Shown: positions 1 through 7,251, counted from the stretch's first letter. The stretch: DNA of 13,837 bases from Gaiellasilicea sp963705515 (GCA_963705515.1 CAVPJV010000006.1:1-13837), one strand, 5' to 3'. A program made the numbers and translations. The notes: generated from the sequence alone by a model not told the origin.

Positions 1-172
1 CGTAGGTCAGGGCGACCCCGGCGAAGACGAGGCAGAGCGCGAGCAGGCCGAGCGTGCCGGGGCTGTCGAGCGGGCCGTTGAGGAGCACGGGGATGTCGAG
101 CGACAGCAGCGGCAGCACCGCGAACCCGCCCAGGAGCAGGAGCGGCACGAGGATGGGCCGGACGCGGGTCAA
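1..172 (-). CDS. livM: LivM-type ABC transporter permease, N-terminal part (cut by window edge)
   Basis: This is the second inner-membrane permease of a branched-chain amino acid type ABC importer. Only the first 57 codons are inside the window. They read LTRVRPILVPLLLLGGF followed by further hydrophobic stretches, as expected for the first membrane segments of LivM. The start is taken as TTG at 172-170, which overlaps the TGA of livH by 4 nt (TTGA). An AAGGTGG-like ribosome site lies a few bases upstream. An in-frame GTG at codon 9 is the alternative start. The position directly after livH in the same direction supports the call more than the short sequence does. The rest of the gene lies to the left of the window. 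Confidence 0.75.
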   Translation of the reverse strand, partial: MTRVRPILVPLLLLGGFAVLPLLSLDIPVLLNGPLDSPGTLGLLALCLVFAGVALTY

Positions 173-1047
173 TGCGCCACCTTCGGAGCAAGGCCCTCCG
201 GCCTGAGCAGCAGGACGATCGCCAGCAGGAGTACGACCGCGAGGTCGCCGAGGCCGCTCGAGTAGTAGTTCGTGTACTGCTGGATCAGGCCGACGGCGAC
301 CGCAGCGACGGCCGTGCCGCCGATCGACCCGAAGCCGCCGATCACGACGACGATGAAGGCGAAGATCAGGAGCGAGGTGCCGCGGCCTGGATCGACGACG
401 CCGTAGTAGACGCCCGAGAGAACGCCGGCAAGCGCGGCCGCCGCGCCGCCAATCGCGAAGACGAGCGTGAAGGCCTTGCGCACGTCGATCCCGAGCGCGG
501 TCACCATCGCCCGGTTCTCGACACCGGCGCGGATGATCAGGCCGTAGCGCGTGTAACGGAGGAAGGCGTTGAGGCCGAGCAGGACGAGCACCGCCGCGGC
601 GATCTCGACGAAGCGGTCGTTCGGGATCGACGCGCCGAGGATCGAGGTCGTGTCGATCATCCAGGACGGAACCGGAAACGGCCGCGCGTCGAAGCCCCAG
701 ATAGCCTCGACGAGGGCGTTCAGCACGAGCGCGAGCCCGACCGTGACGAGGATCTGCTCCACCGGCCGGCGGTACAGCGGCCGGATCAGGACGAGCTCGA
801 TCAGCGCCGCCAGCACCGCGCCCACGGCGATTCCGAAGAGGGCGCCGACGAGCAGCCTCGTGCCGGCGCCGCCGCCGACCTGCGTCGACATCCACCAAGT
901 GGCGTACGCGCCGACCGTGAGCAGCGCGCCGTGCGCGAAGTTGAGCACGCCCATCAGCCCGTAGATGAGCGAGAGCCCGGAGGCGATCAGGAAGTACATT
1001 GCCCCCAGGCCGAGGCCGGTGATGGTCAGGAGGACGAAGGTGCTCAA
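169..1047 (-). CDS. livH: LivH-type branched-chain amino acid ABC transporter permease
   Basis: This is an inner-membrane permease that should pair with LivM to form the channel of a HAAT-family importer. The 292 residues are almost wholly hydrophobic, with about eight membrane segments. The LivH hallmark GVLNFAHGALLTVGAYA lies near residues 33-49, and the conserved GGFGSIGG loop lies near residue 240. The length is usual for LivH (about 290). The start is TTG at 1047-1045: a perfect AGGAGG (complement of 1054-1059) sits 6 nt upstream, and the TTG overlaps the TGA of livF as TTGA. The 3' end repeats the same arrangement with livM, so the three genes should be translationally coupled. I am confident of the family. 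The transported substrate cannot be read from the sequence. Confidence 0.95.
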   Translation of the reverse strand: MSTFVLLTITGLGLGAMYFLIASGLSLIYGLMGVLNFAHGALLTVGAYATWWMSTQVGGGAGTRLLVGALFGIAVGAVLAALIELVLIRPLYRRPVEQILVTVGLALVLNALVEAIWGFDARPFPVPSWMIDTTSILGASIPNDRFVEIAAAVLVLLGLNAFLRYTRYGLIIRAGVENRAMVTALGIDVRKAFTLVFAIGGAAAALAGVLSGVYYGVVDPGRGTSLLIFAFIVVVIGGFGSIGGTAVAAVAVGLIQQYTNYYSSGLGDLAVVLLLAIVLLLRPEGLAPKVAH

Positions 1048-1766
1048 TGCCGGCCTCCTGCGACGCCGAGGAGCGCCCGCACCTGCTCGGGGTCGCCGAG
1101 GAGCTCCGCCGCCTGCCCGGTGTGCACGACCCTGCCGCCATCGAGGACGACGACCTGGTGCGCGACACGCGCGACGACGGCGAGGTTCTGCTCGACGAGC
1201 AGGACCGTCGTCAGCTCCGCTGCGCGCTCGAGCGCGGCCGCGACCTCCGTCACGAGCAGCGGCGCGAGCCCCTTCGTCGGCTCGTCCACGAGCAGCACCG
1301 GATTGTCGTTCAGGAGCGCCCGGCCGATCGCGACCATCTGCTGCTGGCCGCCCGAGAGCGTCCCCGCCTTCTGCCCGCCACGTGTCTTCAGCTCTGGGAA
1401 GAGGTCGTAGACGAGGTCGTAGCGCGCACCCGGCCCTCTCTCGGCCAGCCGGAGGTTCTCGTCGACGGACAGTCCCGCGAAGACGTCGCGATCCTCGGGG
1501 ACGTAGCCGACGCCGCGCCGCGCGATCGCGTGGGTCTGCAGCTTCGTCACGTCCTCGCCGGCCAGCGAGACGGTGCCGCGCCGCGGCACGAGGCCCATCA
1601 TCGCGCGGAGCGTCGTCGTCTTGCCGACGCCGTTCCGGCCGAGGAGCGCGGTGACGCCGCCCTCGGGCACGGCGAAGGAGACTCCCTGCAGCACGTGCGA
1701 CTCGCCCAGGTAGACGTGCAGGTCGTCAACGCGGATGAGCGGGGCCACCGCCGTGGGAGCGCTCAC
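1044..1766 (-). CDS. livF: LivF-type ABC transporter ATP-binding protein
   Basis: This is one of the two cytoplasmic ATPases that drive the importer. Motifs in the 240 residues are Walker A GRNGVGKT (43-50), signature LSGGQQQM (137-144) and Walker B VLLVDEP (157-163). As is usual in LivF, the Q-loop region reads YVPEDRDVF and the switch-histidine region reads VEQN rather than a histidine. The length is typical (about 235-240). The GTG start at 1766-1764 overlaps the TGA of livG as GTGA and has GGGAG about 5 nt upstream. The order livG-livF-livH-livM on one strand makes assignment as LivF, not LivG, secure. The protein ends in CAT TGA, the same context used at the end of livH. Confidence 0.95.
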   Translation of the reverse strand: MSAPTAVAPLIRVDDLHVYLGESHVLQGVSFAVPEGGVTALLGRNGVGKTTTLRAMMGLVPRRGTVSLAGEDVTKLQTHAIARRGVGYVPEDRDVFAGLSVDENLRLAERGPGARYDLVYDLFPELKTRGGQKAGTLSGGQQQMVAIGRALLNDNPVLLVDEPTKGLAPLLVTEVAAALERAAELTTVLLVEQNLAVVARVAHQVVVLDGGRVVHTGQAAELLGDPEQVRALLGVAGGRH

Positions 1767-2527
1767 AGAGGCTCCCCGAGGTAGGCGGTCTGCACGGTCT
1801 CGTTCGCCATCACCGCGGCGGGCTCTTCGAAGGCGAGCAGTGCGCCGTGATGCATCACCGCGATCTTCTCCGCGAGGCCGATGACGACCTCCATCCGGTG
1901 CTCGACCATCAGCACCGTCTTGCCTTCCTCGCGGTGCACGGAGCGGATCAGCTCGACCAGCTCGTCGACGTCCTCGGCCGAGACGCCCGCCATCGGCTCG
2001 TCGAGGAGGATCACGTCCGGCCGGCTCGCGAGCAGCATCGCCAGCTCGAGCTTCCGCTTGTCGCCGTGCGAGAGCAGCCCCGCCGGCCAGAGCACCTTCG
2101 CCGCCAGCCCGACGCGCTCGAGCGCGTCGTCGGCGCGCTCGACCGCCTCGCGCACCGATGCCGCCCGCCGCCAGATCCGCAGCGAGCCGCCGAGCTCGGC
2201 CTCTGCGGCGAGGCGCACGTTCTCGTGCACGGAGAGGAGCGGGAAGACGCTCGAGACCTGGAACGTGCGACCGAGCCCGGCGCGGGCGCGCCGGTAAGGA
2301 GGCTCGCCGGTGACGTCGCGGCCGTGCAGCTCGACGCTCCCCGCCGTCGGGCGCATCAGCCCCGAGAGCAGGTTGAAGAGCGTCGTCTTGCCGGCGCCGT
2401 TCGGCCCGATGATGCCCACGAGCTCGCCCGCGCGGACCTCGAGCGAGACATCGACGACGATGTGCGCGCCGCCGATGTCCAGCCCGAGGTTCCGCGTGGC
2501 GAGGATCGGTGTGGGAGAAGTGCCCAC
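1763..2527 (-). CDS. livG: LivG-type ABC transporter ATP-binding protein
   Basis: This is the larger of the two ATPases of the HAAT importer. In 254 residues it shows Walker A GPNGAGKT (41-48), Q-loop GRTFQ (86-90), a LivG-style signature LSHGDKRKLELA (from 152), Walker B VILLDEP (172-178) and the switch histidine in VEHRM (H210). The C-terminal tail (ETVQTAYLGE) is the typical LivG ending. The start is GTG at 2527-2525, 25 nt after the stop of the binding-protein gene, with only a weak G-rich ribosome site. This is the largest gap in the operon, so the abundant binding protein may be partly uncoupled from the membrane components. No promoter is evident in the gap. Confidence 0.94.
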   Translation of the reverse strand: MGTSPTPILATRNLGLDIGGAHIVVDVSLEVRAGELVGIIGPNGAGKTTLFNLLSGLMRPTAGSVELHGRDVTGEPPYRRARAGLGRTFQVSSVFPLLSVHENVRLAAEAELGGSLRIWRRAASVREAVERADDALERVGLAAKVLWPAGLLSHGDKRKLELAMLLASRPDVILLDEPMAGVSAEDVDELVELIRSVHREEGKTVLMVEHRMEVVIGLAEKIAVMHHGALLAFEEPAAVMANETVQTAYLGEPL

Positions 2528-2552
2528 GATCCCCGAGATCAGGGAGTCGTCT

Positions 2553-3761
2553 CTAGCTCTTCTTCTCCGGAGGGGCGACGAACTGCCCCTTGATTCGGGA
2601 GATCACCTTCGGCTGCCACCTACCGTTCGCCTGCTTGACCAGCTTCACCTGGAACATCGGCTGGATCATCGCGTGATCGGACGCGCGGATCGACTGCTGG
2701 CCCTTCGGGGCGACGAAGTTCCACCCCTCGAGCGCGGCGATCATCTTGTCGACGTTGTCGCCCTTGGCGCCGGTCAGCGCCTGCACGATCATCTGCCCGG
2801 CGACGAAGCCGTCCGGCGTGAACAGGTCCGGCGCCTGGCCGCGCTTGCGCATCGAGGTGACCAGGAAGTCGTTGACCCTGTTCTTCGGCGCGGTGTAGAC
2901 GTAGTGCGAGAGGAAGTCGATCTTCGCCGCGACGTCGCCGAACGTCGACCACGTTGCGCGCTCGGCGAGACCGGTCGTGATCTTGTTCGAGACGCCGAAG
3001 ACACCCTGCTGCTCGAGCGCGCGCCACATCGCCGACGCGTTCGAGCCGGCCCAGGCGACGAAGAGCAGATCCGGGTTCGCCTGTTTCGCCTGCTGGGCGA
3101 ACGGCGTGAAGTCCTGCGCCGAGCCCGGCACCAGCAACTTGCTGACCTTGTGGCCCTGCGAGCCGATGACGGCGTTGACGGTCGAGAAGTTGCCGTTACC
3201 GAAGACCGAGTCCTGCGCGAAGACTGTCACGTTCTTGCCGACGCCCTTGAGGAACGTCGCCGCGGTCTTCACGTCCTGATAGGTCTGGCGGCCGGAGCGG
3301 AAGGTGTACTTGTTGATGCCCGTGAGCGCGTCGGTGGCGGCCGGGCCTGAGATGAAGAGCACTTTGTTCTGCTCGGCGAGCGGGGCCAACTGCAGAGCGA
3401 CAGCCGACGACTCGCTGCCGGCGATGATCTTGTAACCCTTGCCGATCAGGTCCTTGGCGGCGGCGACACCTTTCACCGCATCGGTGCCGTCGTCGACGAC
3501 GGTGAGTTCGATCTTGCGGCCGTTGACGCTGTTCGTGCCCTTGGTCGCATAGGCGAGGCCGTAGCGCAGCCCCTGGATGTACTCGGCGCCGTAGGCCGAG
3601 AACGCCCCCGTGCGCGAGTAGACGATCCCGACCTTGTACGGGGCCGCTGCGGTCGCGCCGCTGCCGCCGTCCGTGCGAGCCTGCGCGCCGCCCGCGAATG
3701 CCGCGAGGAGCGTCGTTACCGCCGCGAGTGCTGCGACGCCACGCCAGTGCCTTGCCTGCAT
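2553..3761 (-). CDS. livK: Branched-chain amino acid type periplasmic/extracytoplasmic substrate-binding protein
   Basis: This is the solute-binding subunit of the importer. The N-terminus has a basic start (MQARHWRG), a hydrophobic core and a likely signal peptidase I site after A28 (GGAQA/RTD). There is no lipobox cysteine, which is slightly unusual for a binding protein if the organism has a single membrane. The mature part begins YKVGIVYSRTGAFSAYGAE, the classic opening of type I periplasmic-binding-fold proteins, followed by GRKIELTVVDDGTD. At 402 residues it is of normal length. The ATG at 3761-3759 is preceded by GGAGG about 11 nt upstream. Ligands in this family include branched-chain amino acids, amides, urea and aromatic acids; I cannot choose between them. 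It is the first gene of the operon, downstream of a strong promoter. Confidence 0.92.
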   Translation of the reverse strand: MQARHWRGVAALAAVTTLLAAFAGGAQARTDGGSGATAAAPYKVGIVYSRTGAFSAYGAEYIQGLRYGLAYATKGTNSVNGRKIELTVVDDGTDAVKGVAAAKDLIGKGYKIIAGSESSAVALQLAPLAEQNKVLFISGPAATDALTGINKYTFRSGRQTYQDVKTAATFLKGVGKNVTVFAQDSVFGNGNFSTVNAVIGSQGHKVSKLLVPGSAQDFTPFAQQAKQANPDLLFVAWAGSNASAMWRALEQQGVFGVSNKITTGLAERATWSTFGDVAAKIDFLSHYVYTAPKNRVNDFLVTSMRKRGQAPDLFTPDGFVAGQMIVQALTGAKGDNVDKMIAALEGWNFVAPKGQQSIRASDHAMIQPMFQVKLVKQANGRWQPKVISRIKGQFVAPPEKKS

Positions 3762-3802
3762 CTCCCTGACCTCCGTGAGGAAACGTGGACGGATCCGCCC
3801 AA

Positions 3803-3824
3803 ACCTGAGACCCGATTCAGGTCT
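3803..3824. promoter_or_regulatory. Nested inverted repeat at the liv transcription start (possible operator)
   Basis: ACCTGA (3803-3808) is mirrored by TCAGGT (3817-3822) with an 8-bp spacer. AGACC (3808-3812) is mirrored by GGTCT (3820-3824) with a 7-bp spacer. The site abuts the -10 hexamer and covers the predicted transcription start, the usual place for a repressor operator. No candidate regulator gene is next to it. It might instead form a weak hairpin at the 5' end of the mRNA. Confidence 0.45.
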
Positions 3825-3853
3825 AAGGTACGACCACGCTCAGCACCTGTCAA
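3825..3853 (-). promoter_or_regulatory. Sigma-70-type promoter of the liv operon
   Basis: On the minus strand a perfect -35 hexamer TTGACA (complement of 3848-3853) and a -10 hexamer TACCTT (complement of 3825-3830, TANNNT type) are separated by exactly 17 bp. Transcription should begin near 3817-3819, giving an untranslated leader of about 57 nt before the binding-protein ATG. It is the best match to a housekeeping promoter in the window. Confidence 0.75.
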
Positions 3854-3871
3854 GACCCGCGTGCGTCAGTT

Positions 3872-5380
3872 TCAGGCGCCCAGCTCGTGCAGCAGCGGGC
3901 CGGTGTCGAACGGCTCGTAGCCGATCCGCGAGGCAATCTCCTCACTCGTCGGACGCGTCCCCTCGCGCCAGAGCGCGAGCAGCCGCTCGCCCGTCTCGGG
4001 CCGGCGCCACCAGTCCTCGCCGACCTCGCGGACGAGGTACTGCCGGAGCTGCGCGGAGCGGATCCAGGCGCGCAGGTAGTCGGCCGAGTAGAAGCCCGAG
4101 TCCATGTCGGAGAGGTAGTTCTCGGCCGGGTAGCGGATCCCGGTCGCCTCCGTCAGGTACTCGGAGTAGCCGCCGGGCGTGCCGCCATCGTCGGCGTACC
4201 GGCCCCAGAAGTCGAGCTCATAGCGCAGCTTCGCGGCGTAACGGCGGAAGAGGAGCGCCTCGAGGAAGACGGTCGCCTCGGCGTTCTCGGCCGCCTGCTC
4301 GTCGTCGAGCCCGAAGTGCTCGGCATGCCAGCCCGGCTCGCGCGAGATCGCCTCGACGATGTAGGAGTAGATCTCCGTCAGCGCGTGGTCGCGCGAGATC
4401 TTGCGGAAGGTGTACGGCAGCGCGGGGTCGACGCTCGCGTAGTGGAGCGCGTGCCCCGCTTCGTGCAGGAACGCCTGGTAGTCGTGCAGCCCGCCCTGGG
4501 CGCGCGTGATCAGATGGACGACCTTCGGCGGATCGGACGCGATCACGCAGGCGCGCGGCGACTTCTGCGGCCGGTCGTCGAGATCGAGCCGGATTCCGGG
4601 CATCTCGTCCATGTTCAGGCCGATCGCCTGCAGCGTCGCCATGCAGACCTCGACCGCGCGCTCCTTCGTGTACGTCTGCTCGAGCGGCGAGAGGCGCCGG
4701 AGATAGCTCGTGTGGTTCGACGTCGGCATGTCGTCGCGCTCCGGGCCGAGCAGCTTCTCGAACCAGCGCGCCCGCAGCCCCTCGTAGGCACCGGTGGATG
4801 CGCGCGCGGCGGCGTCGAGTGCCCGCTCCAGCTCGTGCAGCGAGATCCCCTTCTCCTCGCCGTTGCGCGCGATCGCGTCGGGCTCGCCGGAGAGCTCAGC
4901 CTCGAGCGCCTCGCCGGCGGCGAGCAGGTCACGGCGATCGCCGTTGAAGCCGGCGCTGACCGCGTTCGCAAGCGAGCCCAGCTCGTCCCGGTCACCGTAG
5001 GCCGGCAGCACCGCGAGCTTCGCCTGTGCGGTCCGCAGCGGCAGCTCCTCGCCGCGCCAGTCGACGCGGGCGGCCAGGATGCGGTTCTCGAGCTCGTCCT
5101 CTCGAGCGGCCAGCTCCGCCGAGACGATCCCCGCCTCGCAGGTCTTGCGGAGCCGGTAGAGGCGCTCGCGCTCGCCGCCCTCGGCGGCGTTCTCGGCCTC
5201 GCGCAGGACTTCGACCTGCCCGGGTGAGAAGAGGTCGCGATAGCGCTCGACGATCGCCGCCTGCTCCGAGGTCTCCTTCTCTCCCACTCGGACGGCGCGA
5301 CCCTCCTCGGAGCGCTCGAAGAGATAGCGCGCGAGGCGCTCCTCGTACTCGACCGGCGTCCGCACCCCCGTCACGCTCAC
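3872..5380 (-). CDS. M3-like zinc metallopeptidase (oligoendopeptidase-type, HEAGH)
   Basis: This is a probable cytoplasmic peptidase of the M3/thimet-oligopeptidase fold, with no signal peptide and no membrane segment. The zinc site is HEAGH at 306-310, with a third ligand glutamate at 336 (ALTEIYSY), 26 residues after the second histidine, the M3 spacing. Near the C-terminus GFYSADYLRAW corresponds to the Tyr-rich substrate-binding part seen in M3 enzymes. The N-terminal half is helical and charged. At 502 residues it is shorter than typical PepF (about 600) and resembles M32 carboxypeptidases in size, so M32-like is the alternative. The GTG start at 5380-5378 lies 11 nt after the response-regulator stop with only a weak ribosome site, suggesting co-transcription with it. 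The stop at 3872-3874 leaves about 110 bp before the next ORF, where the liv promoter lies. Confidence 0.8.
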   Translation of the reverse strand: MSVTGVRTPVEYEERLARYLFERSEEGRAVRVGEKETSEQAAIVERYRDLFSPGQVEVLREAENAAEGGERERLYRLRKTCEAGIVSAELAAREDELENRILAARVDWRGEELPLRTAQAKLAVLPAYGDRDELGSLANAVSAGFNGDRRDLLAAGEALEAELSGEPDAIARNGEEKGISLHELERALDAAARASTGAYEGLRARWFEKLLGPERDDMPTSNHTSYLRRLSPLEQTYTKERAVEVCMATLQAIGLNMDEMPGIRLDLDDRPQKSPRACVIASDPPKVVHLITRAQGGLHDYQAFLHEAGHALHYASVDPALPYTFRKISRDHALTEIYSYIVEAISREPGWHAEHFGLDDEQAAENAEATVFLEALLFRRYAAKLRYELDFWGRYADDGGTPGGYSEYLTEATGIRYPAENYLSDMDSGFYSADYLRAWIRSAQLRQYLVREVGEDWWRRPETGERLLALWREGTRPTSEEIASRIGYEPFDTGPLLHELGA

Positions 5381-5391
5381 GTCCGGCGAGC

Positions 5392-5781
5392 CTACCGGAG
5401 CAGTGGGCCGCCGGAGACGGCGGCTGCGAGACTCGGCAGCTCGAAGGGCTTGCCGAGCACGGAGTCGACGCGCGCCCGTAGCTCCGGTCCGACCTCGCTC
5501 GTCCCCGAGAGGAGCACCACGCGCGTCGGCAGCTCGAGTGCGGCGATCTCGTCGAGGAGCTCCAGCCCGTCGTCGGCGCCGACGTGGATGTCGAGCAGGA
5601 TCACGTCCGGCGTCGCGCGCTCGAGCTCCCGCCGCGCCTCGGCGAGCGTGGCGGCCTCCCGGACGGTGTGACCCTCGAGCTCGAGGTTGACGCGGCAGAG
5701 CAGGCGCAGCGATCGCTCGTCGTCGACCACGAGCACGTCCTTGACGTGCCGCCCCCCATGAACGCCCATCAGGCCGCGCAC
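5392..5781 (-). CDS. Single-domain response regulator (receiver domain only)
   Basis: This is a CheY-like phospho-acceptor protein. The 129 residues hold one receiver domain and no output domain. Acidic pocket D20-D21 lies in VLVVDDE, the phosphorylated aspartate is D64 in VILLDIH, the switch serine is S92 in VVLLSG, and the conserved lysine is K111 in LGKPF. The GTG at 5781 has GAGG 4 nt upstream (complement of 5786-5789); an in-frame ATG at 5769 is the alternative start, and the domain begins near residue 14 either way. No histidine kinase is adjacent. It is followed 11 nt later by the M3-like peptidase gene, so the two probably form an operon. Its partners and output are unknown. Confidence 0.88.
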   Translation of the reverse strand: MRGLMGVHGGRHVKDVLVVDDERSLRLLCRVNLELEGHTVREAATLAEARRELERATPDVILLDIHVGADDGLELLDEIAALELPTRVVLLSGTSEVGPELRARVDSVLGKPFELPSLAAAVSGGPLLR

Positions 5782-5811
5782 TGTACCTCGGCTGCGTACC
5801 GGAGGACAGTG
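5779..5811. repeat. Imperfect inverted repeat at the start of the response-regulator gene
   Basis: CACTGT (5779-5784) pairs with ACAGTG (5806-5811), and CCTC (5786-5789) with GAGG (5802-5805), leaving one bulged A and a 12-nt loop. The dyad includes the GTG start and the GAGG ribosome site of the minus-strand gene, so it could be an operator or an mRNA hairpin that hides the ribosome site. It may also be chance. Confidence 0.3.
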
Positions 5812-5833
5812 GACTTTCGTTTAGTTATTGAAA

Positions 5834-6001
5834 ATGAGAAACGACCGGCAATCCGAGGACGAGCGGGAACTGCCGAGGACGCCGGTCCAGAAGCTCCTCC
5901 CGACGCCGAGCGCGAGCTACCGCCGCCAGGCGTGGATCGCGTTCCAGCGCGCGCTCGATCCGCTCGCGCCGATCAAGCCGCTGCCGCCGCCCCGGCCCTG
6001 A
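5834..6001 (+). CDS. Probable small protein, 55 aa, proline/arginine-rich, function unknown
   Basis: I do not recognise this protein. It begins MRNDRQSEDE, contains a central SYRRQAWIAFQRALDP segment that could form an amphipathic helix, and ends in a proline-rich tail (KPLPPPRP). There are no cysteines and no membrane segment. Support for coding is the codon pattern: about 50 of 54 sense codons after the start end in G or C, while second positions are mixed. An AT-rich stretch (about 5816-5836), rare in this window, lies directly upstream of the ATG. No Shine-Dalgarno sequence is visible, so if expressed it may be leaderless. Its 3' end overlaps the 3' end of gltX by 29 nt on the opposite strand. 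It could still be a chance open frame. Confidence 0.5.
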   Translation: MRNDRQSEDERELPRTPVQKLLPTPSASYRRQAWIAFQRALDPLAPIKPLPPPRP

Positions 6002-7232
6002 GCCGGGCGAGCGACTCGTCGCGGCCGAGCAACTCCAGGCTCTCGTAGAGACCCGGTGAGATCTTCGACCCGGTCACGGCGACGCGGATCGGCTGGAACG
6101 ACTGGCGCGGCTTCATGCCGAGGCTCTCGGTCAGCTGCTTCAGGCTCACCTCCAACTGCAACGCCTCCCACGGCTCGACCTCCTCGAGCGCCGCCGCGGC
6201 CGCCATCAGCACGTCTCGGTCGAGCAGGGCCGGATCGGGCTCGACCTCGTGGAAGAGGAAGCCGGCGAACTCGGGGAACTCCCCCAGCTTCGCCATCTTC
6301 TCCTGCACGATCGGCCCCGCCGCACGAATCCGCTCCTCGGGCCAGTCGTACCCCTGCTCGCGCAGGTAGCCGATCAGCGCCTCGGCGTAGTCCTCCGGTG
6401 AGAGCTCGCGGAGGTAGACGCCGTTCATCCAGTCGAGCTTCGCGTAGTCGAACGTCGCCGGGCTGGCGCCGACTCGCTCGAGCGAGAAGCGCTCGATCAG
6501 CTCGTCCTGCGACATGATCGTCGTCTCGCCGTCCGGCGCCCAGCCGAGCAGCGCGAGGAAGTTCATCAGCGCCGGCGCGATGTAGCCCGCCTCGCGGAAC
6601 TCGTCCACCGAGACGGCGCCGTGCCGCTTCGAGAGCTTCTTGCCGTCCTCGCCGAAGACGTTCGGCACGTGTGCGTACGTCGGGATCTCGGAGCCGAGCG
6701 CCTGCAGGATCTGGATCTGCTTGGGCGTGTTCGAGACGTGGTCGTCGCCGCGGATCACGTGCGTGATCCCGTCGAGCCAGTCCTCGACCGGCGAGGCGAA
6801 GTTGTAGGTCGGGCGGCCGTCCGAGCGGACGAGCACGAGGTCCTCGAGCTGCTCGTTCGGGAACTCGATCCGGCCCTTGACCGCGTCGTCCCAGGCCGTC
6901 GTGCCCTCGTCGGGCATCCGGAAGCGGATCGCGCCCTCGTCCTCGTACGCCTTGCCCTCGTCGACGAGCCGGCGTGCCTCCTGCGCGCAGCGCTCGAGCC
7001 GGTCGAGCTGGAAGGTCACCTCGCCGTCCCAGTCGATCCCGAGCCAGCGCAGCGAGCTCTGGATCTGCTCGACCGACTCCGCGACCTCGCGGCTCGTGTC
7101 CGTGTTCTCGATCCGCAGCAGGCACTCGCCGCCCTGACCACGGGCGAAGAGCCAGTTGAAGAGAAAGGTGCGGACACCGCCGATGTGGAGGAAGCCGGTG
7201 GGGCTCGGAGCCATACGGACGCGGAGAGACAT
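5973..7232 (-). CDS. gltX: Glutamyl-tRNA synthetase, compact form
   Basis: This enzyme charges tRNA with glutamate in the cytoplasm (class I synthetase). Class I signatures are present: PSPTGFLHIGG (residues 9-19, HIGH motif) and KKLSKRHG (198-205, KMSKS motif). RSDGRPTYNFAS and HVIRGDDHVSNTPKQI are typical of bacterial GluRS. The C-terminus (GSKISPGLYESLELLGRDESLARL) is the normal end of the anticodon-binding domain, so the protein is not cut short. At 419 residues it is nevertheless some 50 shorter than usual. The missing part seems to be the segment after GKAY, which in most homologues holds a Cys-containing FCT/eeL stretch; here GKAYEDEGAIRFRMP is continuous. The ATG at 7232-7230 has no Shine-Dalgarno sequence but a TAACCT -10-like element 8 nt upstream. 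nfo diverges from it 19 bp away. Confidence 0.95.
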   Translation of the reverse strand: MSLRVRMAPSPTGFLHIGGVRTFLFNWLFARGQGGECLLRIENTDTSREVAESVEQIQSSLRWLGIDWDGEVTFQLDRLERCAQEARRLVDEGKAYEDEGAIRFRMPDEGTTAWDDAVKGRIEFPNEQLEDLVLVRSDGRPTYNFASPVEDWLDGITHVIRGDDHVSNTPKQIQILQALGSEIPTYAHVPNVFGEDGKKLSKRHGAVSVDEFREAGYIAPALMNFLALLGWAPDGETTIMSQDELIERFSLERVGASPATFDYAKLDWMNGVYLRELSPEDYAEALIGYLREQGYDWPEERIRAAGPIVQEKMAKLGEFPEFAGFLFHEVEPDPALLDRDVLMAAAAALEEVEPWEALQLEVSLKQLTESLGMKPRQSFQPIRVAVTGSKISPGLYESLELLGRDESLARLRAGAAAAA

Positions 7233-7239
7233 GGAGGGC

Positions 7240-7246
7240 TAGGTTA
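7240..7246. promoter_or_regulatory. Shared, symmetric -10 element between gltX and nfo
   Basis: The 7-bp sequence TAGGTTA reads TAGGTT on the plus strand (7240-7245) and TAACCT on the minus strand (7246-7241), both TANNNT-type -10 hexamers. The plus hexamer ends 6 nt before the nfo GTG and the minus hexamer ends 8 nt before the gltX ATG. The start codons are only 19 bp apart, so each promoter must lie in this gap or inside the other gene. Only a weak CGGACG -35 match is visible on the plus side (7216-7221). Confidence 0.45.
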
Positions 7247-7251
7247 CCCGG

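Noticed and set aside
172..1410. Long plus-strand open frame of 412 codons opposite livH/livF
   Set aside because: Its translation is an Arg/Asp/Glu-rich mirror of GC-rich codons with no domain, while the minus strand holds complete LivH and LivF. The same applies to most other long frames opposite real genes.
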